Shown piece after piece: positions 57,555 to 64,000 of a stretch of DNA of 64,000 nt. Where the stretch lies: the NCBI RefSeq assembly GCF_964019855.1, contig NZ_OZ026466.1, positions 62,001 to 126,000 on the forward strand, in the 5' to 3' direction. How positions within the stretch are numbered: position 1 is the first letter of the stretch; the number at the start of each line of letters is the position of its first letter. The DNA is from Buchnera aphidicola (Periphyllus acericola). Lineage in GTDB: Bacteria; Pseudomonadota; Gammaproteobacteria; Enterobacterales; Enterobacteriaceae. Below the pieces are notes generated by a model. It was not told the origin of the DNA, ran no database searches, and was given only the letters and a program-made list of their open reading frames with translations. The position numbers were made by a program, and so were the translations under genes.

Positions 57555-59003
57555 TTATTTAGTACCTCCAACAGTTAAATTATTTATTTTTATAGTAGGT
57601 TGTCCAACACAAACTGGTACTTCCTGACCATCTTTAATACATGTACTTGTTCCATTATCTATAAGTAAATCATTTGCAACCATAGAAATTTTATTCATAA
57701 TTTCTATTCCAGAACCAATTAAAGTAACATTTTTTATAGAAAAACAGATTTTTCCTTTTTTTATTAAATAAGCTTCAGAAGTAGAAAAAACAAATTCTCC
57801 AGAAGTTATATCTACTTGACCACCTGTAAAATCAACTGCATAAATTCCATAATCAACACTTTCTATAATTTCTTTTACAGAAGATTTTCCAGATAACATA
57901 TAAGTATTAGTCATACGAGGCATTGGAAGAAATGCATACGATTCTCTTCTTCCGTTACCAGTAGAAATATTTCCTGTTAAACGTGCATTAAATTTATCTT
58001 GTAAATACTTTTTTAAAATTCCTTTTTTTATTAAAGTATTATATTTTCCAGGAGTTCCTTCATCATCAATAGAAACCGATCCTCTATATTTATTTTTTGT
58101 TCCATTATCTACTACAGTACATAAATGAGAAGCTACTTTTTTATTCATTTTATTACTATAAACAGATAAATTTTTTCTATTAAAATCACCTTCTAACCCA
58201 TGTCCTACAGCTTCATGTAATAAAACTCCTGGAAGACCAGAACCTAAAACTACAGGAAAAGAACCAGATGGTGCTTCTTTAGAATATAAATTTAAAATAG
58301 AAATTCTTGATGCTTCTTGTGACAAATGTTGAATATAAGAAATTCCATTTTTATTTTTTTTAAAAAAATGTTTATATGTTCCTCGAATTCCTCCACTTTT
58401 TCTTCCAATTTCTCGCTTTCCTCCTTTCTCTTCTGAAAGAACATTTATATTAAGAGAAACTAAAGGTCTAATATCAACTGCAAAAACTCCATCTGTAGAT
58501 GCTATTAAAATATATTCATAAGATCCATATAAATATGCACTTACTTTTGAAACTCTATTATCATAATTTCTTGAAAAATAATCTACTTGATTTAAAATAT
58601 CTATTTTTTTTTCATTTGATAAAGATCTTAAAGGGCTTTTAAATTTATAATAAGATTTATTATTTATTTTTAAAAATTTTTTATTACCACATAAAATGTT
58701 TGAAGAAAAAATATTACATACTGAGGAACAAATTTTTTTCATACCAGAACTAGTAATTTGATCTGTGTAAGAAAATCCAGTCATTTCATTCTGAATTGCT
58801 CTTAAACCAATACCTTTATTAACTCCATAAAATCCATTTTTAATAATTTTGTCTTCTAATTTCCAAGATTCATAAAATTTATGCTGAAAATAAATATCAG
58901 AATAATCTATATTTTTAGTAGAAACATCAGATAATATTGAAAAAACTTCATCTGTTTTAATATTATTTTTTAATAAAATCTTTTTCTTTACTTTATTAAA
59001 CAT
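57555..59003 (-). CDS. tldD: Metalloprotease TldD
   Basis: TldD/PmbA-family metallopeptidase; with TldE (PmbA) it degrades unfolded peptides and processes microcin B17 and CcdA in E. coli. 482 residues (E. coli 481). Metal-binding HEAVGHGLEGD near residue 262 and the C-terminal GSGIEIMNKI. Its partner TldE is not in the window. Why a reduced genome retains it is unknown. Confidence 0.95.
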   Translation of the reverse strand: MFNKVKKKILLKNNIKTDEVFSILSDVSTKNIDYSDIYFQHKFYESWKLEDKIIKNGFYGVNKGIGLRAIQNEMTGFSYTDQITSSGMKKICSSVCNIFSSNILCGNKKFLKINNKSYYKFKSPLRSLSNEKKIDILNQVDYFSRNYDNRVSKVSAYLYGSYEYILIASTDGVFAVDIRPLVSLNINVLSEEKGGKREIGRKSGGIRGTYKHFFKKNKNGISYIQHLSQEASRISILNLYSKEAPSGSFPVVLGSGLPGVLLHEAVGHGLEGDFNRKNLSVYSNKMNKKVASHLCTVVDNGTKNKYRGSVSIDDEGTPGKYNTLIKKGILKKYLQDKFNARLTGNISTGNGRRESYAFLPMPRMTNTYMLSGKSSVKEIIESVDYGIYAVDFTGGQVDITSGEFVFSTSEAYLIKKGKICFSIKNVTLIGSGIEIMNKISMVANDLLIDNGTSTCIKDGQEVPVCVGQPTIKINNLTVGGTK

Positions 59004-59199
59004 AAATAAACTCTCTTTTAAAATAAAATTTAAAATATTAATTTTTATATAAAAAAAAAATTAATATTTTAAATTAAAATTTTATTTTTATTCAAATAAA
59101 TTTTAAATAAAAACAAAATTAATTATAATTTACTCTTTTATTTTGAATATATTGTTTTATATTGTATAATAAAAATTATTTAAAAAAATAAAAAATTTT

Positions 59200-59646
59200 A
59201 TGAAAAAAAAAATACTACTTTTAAATGGACCTAATATTAATCTTTTAGGAACTAGAGAAAAAGAAATTTATGGAAATATTTCACTATCTATTTTATTAAA
59301 AAAATTAATAAATTATAGTTTAAAAAAATCTATTATTTTAACTCATTTACAATCAAATGCAGAACATGTTTTAATCGAAAAAATACATTCTTCAAAAAAT
59401 AAAATAAATTACATAATTATTAATCCAGCTGCTTTTACTCATACAAGTATTGCATTAAGAGATTCATTGTTAGCTGTACAAATACCTTTTATTGAAATAC
59501 ATATATCAAATATTTATTCTCGTGAAAATTTTAGATCACATTCTTGGTTATCAGATATTTCAAATGGAGTAATATGTGGGTTAGGAATAGATGGATATAA
59601 ATTAGCGTTAAAAATAGCAATAAAAAGACTTAATAAAAAAAAATAA
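59200..59646 (+). CDS. aroQ: 3-dehydroquinate dehydratase, type II
   Basis: Third step of the shikimate pathway feeding chorismate and so PheA. 148 residues, normal for the type II enzyme. [15 protein letters not shown] start with the catalytic tyrosine segment [23 protein letters not shown] and [18 protein letters not shown]. coli itself uses the unrelated type I AroD; the type II form is what Buchnera uses. Confidence 0.96.
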   Translation: MKKKILLLNGPNINLLGTREKEIYGNISLSILLKKLINYSLKKSIILTHLQSNAEHVLIEKIHSSKNKINYIIINPAAFTHTSIALRDSLLAVQIPFIEIHISNIYSRENFRSHSWLSDISNGVICGLGIDGYKLALKIAIKRLNKKK

Positions 59647-59693
59647 TCTATAAAAATAATTATTTTAAAAAAAAATAATACATTATAATAAAT

Positions 59694-60638
59694 TCAAAGA
59701 ATAGAAAGTAAATTTTCCATATCCTTCGGAAGATTTATTTTTAAAAAAATTTTTTTTTTTTTTATAGGATGAGAAAAAATTAATTTATAAGCATGTAATG
59801 CTTGTCTTGGAAAAATTTTAATAAATTTAAAAGATTTACTTTGTTCTAATCCACAAAAATAATTATAATTAATTTTATACTTTAAATCTCCAACTATAGG
59901 ATGACGAATATAAAACATATGAACTCTAATCTGATGTGTTCTTCCAGTTTCTAAACGTAATTTCAATAATGTAGAATAATTAAAATTTTTTAGAATTTTA
60001 TAATGAGTAATAGAATTCTTTCCCAACTGATTCACTACCATACATGTACGTTTTTTTTTATTTCTTATAATAGGAGCATTAATAAATCCTCCATTTTTGA
60101 TTTTTCCTAATACAACAGCTTTATATTTTCTTATAATTTTTCTTTTTTTCATCATTTTGATTAATAAAAAATATGAAGACATTTTTTTTGCTATAATAAT
60201 TAATCCAGTTGTATCTTTATCTAAACGATGAATAATTCCTGCGCGTGGTAATTTAAAGAAAATTTTATTATAATACAATAAACCATTTAATAAAGTATAA
60301 TTATTATTTTTAAATCCTGGATGTACAACTAAAGAAGACGGTTTGTTAATTACTAATAAATATTTATCTTCATAAATTATATCTAAATACATTTTTTCAG
60401 GAACAAAAAAATCCATAGTTTCAAAAATCAATTTAATTTTTAAAAAATCTCCTTTTTTAACTTTAAATCTTGGTGAATTAATAAGAACATTATTAATATA
60501 AACATTATTATTCAAAATACTTTTTTTAAAAACAGTTCTTGAATATTTCGAAAATAATATTGATAAAACTTTATCTAATCTAATTTTATTAAAATTATTA
60601 GTAGTAATAATTTTATTTAAAATAATAGTATTTTTCAT
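59694..60638 (-). CDS. rluD: 23S rRNA pseudouridine synthase RluD
   Basis: Makes pseudouridines 1911, 1915 and 1917 in helix 69 of 23S rRNA, important for ribosome function. 314 residues (E. coli 326). S4 domain at the start (IRLDKVLSILFSKYSRT), catalytic IIHRLDKDTTGLIIIAK near residue 135, LRLETGRTHQIRVHM. Distinguished from RluC by the N-terminal region and the GVKVN/RPG-like HPGFKNNNYTLLN segment. Confidence 0.93.
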   Translation of the reverse strand: MKNTIILNKIITTNNFNKIRLDKVLSILFSKYSRTVFKKSILNNNVYINNVLINSPRFKVKKGDFLKIKLIFETMDFFVPEKMYLDIIYEDKYLLVINKPSSLVVHPGFKNNNYTLLNGLLYYNKIFFKLPRAGIIHRLDKDTTGLIIIAKKMSSYFLLIKMMKKRKIIRKYKAVVLGKIKNGGFINAPIIRNKKKRTCMVVNQLGKNSITHYKILKNFNYSTLLKLRLETGRTHQIRVHMFYIRHPIVGDLKYKINYNYFCGLEQSKSFKFIKIFPRQALHAYKLIFSHPIKKKKIFLKINLPKDMENLLSIL

Positions 60639-60857
60639 ATAATAAATCCTTTTTTTTTTTTTAAAATTAAATTTATAATAAAATAAAAAAATAATATTTT
60701 AATAAAAATTATAAAAAATTTTTTAAATATATTATGATAAATTTATTTATATAAAATTAATTTTTTAATAAAAATATTAAATATGTTTTAAATAAATAAA
60801 TAAAATATATAATATAATTAATAATTATACATTATACAAAATAATATCTGGATTTAT

Positions 60858-63476
60858 ATGACCTATACAACAGAATCTATACGTAAAAAGTTTTTAGAAT
60901 TTTTTAAAAACAAAAACCATACAATTTATCCAAGTAGTTCATTAGTAATAGAAAATGATCCATCAATCTTATTTACTAATGCAGGAATGAATCAATTTAA
61001 AAATTTTTTTTTAGGATATGAAATACCAGAAAACAAAAAAATTTCTAGTATTCAAAATTGTATTCGAGCTGGAGGAAAAAAAAATGATTTAAAAAACGTA
61101 GGAAAAACTTCTAGACATCATACATTTTTTGAAATGTTAGGAAATTTTAGTTTTGGAGACTACTTTAAAAAAAAATCTATTATATATGCATGGGAATTAT
61201 TAACATCAAAAAAATGGTTTAATATAGATGAAAATAAATTATTAGTAACAATATATGAAGAAGATATAGAATCATATAATATTTGGAGAAAAATTATAGG
61301 TCTATCAGAAAATAAGATTATAAAAACACCAAATAAAAAAAATAAATCAGAAAATTTTTGGAAAATGGGAAAATATGGTCCATGTGGCCCGTGTACTGAA
61401 ATTTTTTATGATTATAAAAAAAATATTAAAACAAATTATTTAAAAAAAAATAAAATATTACAAAAAAAATATATCGAACTATGGAATATAGTTTTTATTC
61501 AATATAATAAATTAATAAATGGAAAATACTTAAAACTTAAAATTCCTTCAGTAGATACAGGTATGGGATTAGAAAGAATTTCTTCTGTATTACAAAAAGT
61601 TAAATCAAATTATGATATTGATATATTTAAAAATATTATAAAAAATATTAAAAAACTAAATAATGTAAAACAAAATAATAAAAAATCTATCCAAGTTATT
61701 GCTGATCATATTAGATCTAGTTCATTTTTAATTGCAAGTAATATATTTCCTTCAAACGAATATCGAGGATATGTTTTAAGAAAAATTATTAGAAGAGCGA
61801 TTAGACATGGATATTCTATTGGTATAAAAGAATGTTTTTTTTATAAATTAGTTCCTGTTTTAATAAAATATATGGGAAGTTCTGGAAAATTATTAAAAAA
61901 TAATGAAAAAAAAATTATAAAAACATTAAAAATAGAAGAATTAAAATTTTCTAAAACTTTAAAAAATGGATTAAAATTATTAAAAAATGAAATAAAACAA
62001 ATAAAGAATAATAAATTAGACGGAAACTTTGTATTTTATTTATATGATACAATTGGATTTCCAATAGATTTAACAAAAGATTTTTGTAAAGAAAAAAATA
62101 TTAAAATTGATATTGAAACTTTTAAAGATGAAATAAATAAAAGAAAAAAAATTTCTAAAGAACAAAAATTTAATAAAAATAATAAAAAAATATTTATTTC
62201 AATAAAAAAAAAAACAAAATTTAAAGGATATAATTTTTATCAATATAAAAGCTATATAAAATCTATTTATAAAAATTATAAATTAACTACTAAAATTAAT
62301 AACTTTGAAAAAGGAAAAATTATACTTGATAAAACTCCTTTTTATCCAGAATCAGGTGGACAAATTGGAGATTCCGGATTTATTCAATCAAAAAATGGAA
62401 TTTTTAAAGTTTCAAGTACTAAAAAATATGGAAATTTTATTATTCATACTGGAAAATTAATATCTGGAAAAATAAAAATAAAAGATAAAGTTGTTTCAAA
62501 AATAAATTTCAAAAAAAGAAAATTAATAGAAAAAAATCATACAGCTACACATTTATTAAATTCTGCATTAAAAAAAGTATTAGGAAAAAATGTTATTCAA
62601 AAAGGTTCATTAGTTAATGATAAAAAAATAAGATTTGATTTTTCTTATCATAAAAATTTAAAAGTCAATGAATTAGATGAAGTAGAAAATTTAGTAAATA
62701 AATTTATTCATAAAAATAAAATTGTAAAAATTTTTTTCACAAATTTTAAAAAAGCAAAAAAAAAAAAAATAAATTTTCTATCTCATAAAATTTATAAAAA
62801 AAATGTAAGAGTAGTTTCTATTAAACCTTTTTCTTGTGAACTATGTACAGGAACACATGTAAAAAAAACAGGAAAAATTTTTATATTTAAAATAATTTCT
62901 GAAAAAAGCATTTCTTCTGGAATAAGAAGAATAGAAGCAATAACATATAAAAAAGCTATTTCTTTTATAAAAAAACAAGAAAATAATTTAGAAAAAATAA
63001 AAAAAATAGTAAAAAATAAAAATTTAAATTTAATTTTAAAAATAAAAAAAATTGTTCAAAATAACAAAAAAATAAAAAAAGAAAATAAAAAAATATTAAA
63101 AAAATACATCTTATTAAAATCAAAAAAAATTCTAAAAAAAAAATATGAAATTAACAATAAAAAAATAATATTTTCAACACTATATGACGAAAGTAATTTT
63201 ACTATTTTAAAAATAATAGATGAAATACAAAAAAAAAATAATTCAGTCATTATTATTTTAATTAATATTTCAAAAATAATAAATTTAAAGATAAAAATCA
63301 GTAAAAATTTAATATCTTTTTTTCAAGCAAATAAAATACTTTTATTAATATTTAAAAAAATCAATGGTAAAGGAGGAGGGAATAAATATATATCTGAAGG
63401 AATTATAAAATACTATAAATCAAAAAAAAAAATAATAAAAAAAATAAAAAAAATAATATTTTCTATAATAAAATAA
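60858..63476 (+). CDS. alaS: Alanyl-tRNA synthetase
   Basis: Charges tRNA-Ala. 872 residues (E. coli 876). Class II catalytic core TSRHHTFFEMLGNFSFGDYFK, GPCGPCTEIFYD and VDTGMGLERISSVLQ; editing domain with HTATHLLNSAL and CELCTGTHV; C-terminal DHHA1-type region ending KGGGNKYISEG. The upstream recA and recX of E. coli are absent; rluD is divergent here. Confidence 0.97.
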   Translation: MTYTTESIRKKFLEFFKNKNHTIYPSSSLVIENDPSILFTNAGMNQFKNFFLGYEIPENKKISSIQNCIRAGGKKNDLKNVGKTSRHHTFFEMLGNFSFGDYFKKKSIIYAWELLTSKKWFNIDENKLLVTIYEEDIESYNIWRKIIGLSENKIIKTPNKKNKSENFWKMGKYGPCGPCTEIFYDYKKNIKTNYLKKNKILQKKYIELWNIVFIQYNKLINGKYLKLKIPSVDTGMGLERISSVLQKVKSNYDIDIFKNIIKNIKKLNNVKQNNKKSIQVIADHIRSSSFLIASNIFPSNEYRGYVLRKIIRRAIRHGYSIGIKECFFYKLVPVLIKYMGSSGKLLKNNEKKIIKTLKIEELKFSKTLKNGLKLLKNEIKQIKNNKLDGNFVFYLYDTIGFPIDLTKDFCKEKNIKIDIETFKDEINKRKKISKEQKFNKNNKKIFISIKKKTKFKGYNFYQYKSYIKSIYKNYKLTTKINNFEKGKIILDKTPFYPESGGQIGDSGFIQSKNGIFKVSSTKKYGNFIIHTGKLISGKIKIKDKVVSKINFKKRKLIEKNHTATHLLNSALKKVLGKNVIQKGSLVNDKKIRFDFSYHKNLKVNELDEVENLVNKFIHKNKIVKIFFTNFKKAKKKKINFLSHKIYKKNVRVVSIKPFSCELCTGTHVKKTGKIFIFKIISEKSISSGIRRIEAITYKKAISFIKKQENNLEKIKKIVKNKNLNLILKIKKIVQNNKKIKKENKKILKKYILLKSKKILKKKYEINNKKIIFSTLYDESNFTILKIIDEIQKKNNSVIIILINISKIINLKIKISKNLISFFQANKILLLIFKKINGKGGGNKYISEGIIKYYKSKKKIIKKIKKIIFSIIK

Positions 63477-63641
63477 ATTATAAATTTAATATAAAATATT
63501 TTTGACAAGATAAAAAAAAAAGAAAAAAATATAAAAAAAAATAAAATTAATTATTTTTTTTAAAAAAAAATAATTTTATAACTTTTAAATTAAAATTATA
63601 CGGAATTAAAAAAAAAAAACAATCTTTTTTAAGGAAAAAAA

Positions 63642-63818
63642 ATGCTAATTTTAACAAGAAGAATCGGGGAAACACTAGTTATAGGGGATGAAATTACAGT
63701 AACTGTGTTAGGAATAAAAGGAAATCAAGTAAGAATCGGAGTAAATGCTCCAAAAGAAATTTCTGTCCATAGAGAAGAAATATATCAAAAAATACAATCT
63801 GAAAAAAATAATAAATAA
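63642..63818 (+). CDS. csrA: Carbon storage regulator CsrA
   Basis: Dimeric RNA-binding regulator that blocks or protects mRNAs at GGA motifs near start codons. 58 residues (E. coli 61): [24 protein letters not shown], then [19 protein letters not shown], all key RNA-binding residues (the early LTRR and late RIG-VHREEIY) unchanged. AAGGA precedes the ATG. It follows alaS, as in E. coli. It is conserved far above its neighbours, which suggests it remains functional even where few regulators survive. Confidence 0.97.
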   Translation: MLILTRRIGETLVIGDEITVTVLGIKGNQVRIGVNAPKEISVHREEIYQKIQSEKNNK

Positions 63819-63987
63819 AATTTTATTAAATATAAAAATTTTAAAAAATATTTTTTTTTTAAATTTTTCTTAAAATTTAAAAAAATATTTTAAAATAAAA
63901 ATCTCAAATTGACTTTTAAAAACAAAAAAGTATAATATACATAAAATAAAATAAAAAAAAATGATTGTTAAAAAATATCATATTTAC

Positions 63988-64000
63988 AGTGAGATGGCCG
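63988..64000 (+). tRNA. Start of a tRNA-Ser, cut by the right edge
   Basis: AGTGAGA followed by TGGCCG matches the first 13 nt of serine tRNAs (E. coli serV, GCU anticodon, GGTGAGG TGGCCG), and serV follows csrA in E. coli. Only the 5' half of the acceptor and the start of the D-arm are inside the window. The first base reads A instead of G; the 3' partner is not visible. Confidence 0.7.

Overview
The window reads as a piece of the chromosome of a strongly reduced, very AT-rich gamma-proteobacterial endosymbiont, most likely Buchnera aphidicola from an aphid. Three things support this. The base composition is extreme (estimated by eye at more than 80% A+T, with intergenic A-runs of 20-31). 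The proteins are clear but Lys/Ile/Asn-inflated orthologues of E. coli enzymes. Short blocks of E. coli gene order are stitched together with the intervening genes missing (for example greA-rlmE-ftsH-secG-tRNA-Leu-nusA-infB-rbfA-truB-rpsO-pnp-deaD and rpmF-fabD-fabG-acpP-[tmk]-holB-tatD-ptsG-hinT). I see no mobile elements, prophage, CRISPR, restriction or toxin genes.

Layout. 1-10.7 kb: zinc importer genes znuC and znuB (cut by the window edge), pykA, zwf, htpX, a 733-bp empty spacer, yoaE, tsaB and minCDE. 10.9-12.5 kb: rsmC and tRNA-Leu(UAA), tRNA-Cys(GCA) and tRNA-Ser(UGA). 12.5-18.5 kb: ompA with a large insertion, flgD and flgH as the only local survivors of a flagellar cluster, a short RNase E and rluC. 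18.6-26.5 kb: rpmF and fatty-acid genes fabD, fabG and acpP, a decayed tmk, holB, a frameshifted tatD, ptsG, hinT and a porin. 26.6-37.5 kb: asnS, trhO, valS, pepA, argF, ridA and deaD. 38-50 kb: the pnp to greA transcription/translation/protein-quality block. 50-57.4 kb: ibaG, rplU-rpmA-obgE, rplM-rpsI, pheA, and ffh/rpsP-rimM-trmD-rplS. 57.5-64 kb: tldD, aroQ, rluD, alaS, csrA and the start of a tRNA-Ser.

Function. Most genes serve translation, RNA processing, lipid and carbon metabolism, and amino-acid provisioning (argF for arginine; aroQ and pheA for phenylalanine). The most interesting features are decay and regulatory change. A thymidylate kinase gene survives only as fragments. Three genes (tatD, pheA, trmD) are each broken inside a coding poly(A) run and each would be repaired by exactly one extra A, the pattern expected for rescue by RNA polymerase slippage (or for homopolymer sequencing error). 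PheA ends right after its prephenate dehydratase domain, so the ACT domain used for phenylalanine feedback inhibition is missing. RNase E ends just after its zinc-link motif. No complete tRNA gene here encodes its CCA end. I found no convincing new multi-gene system.
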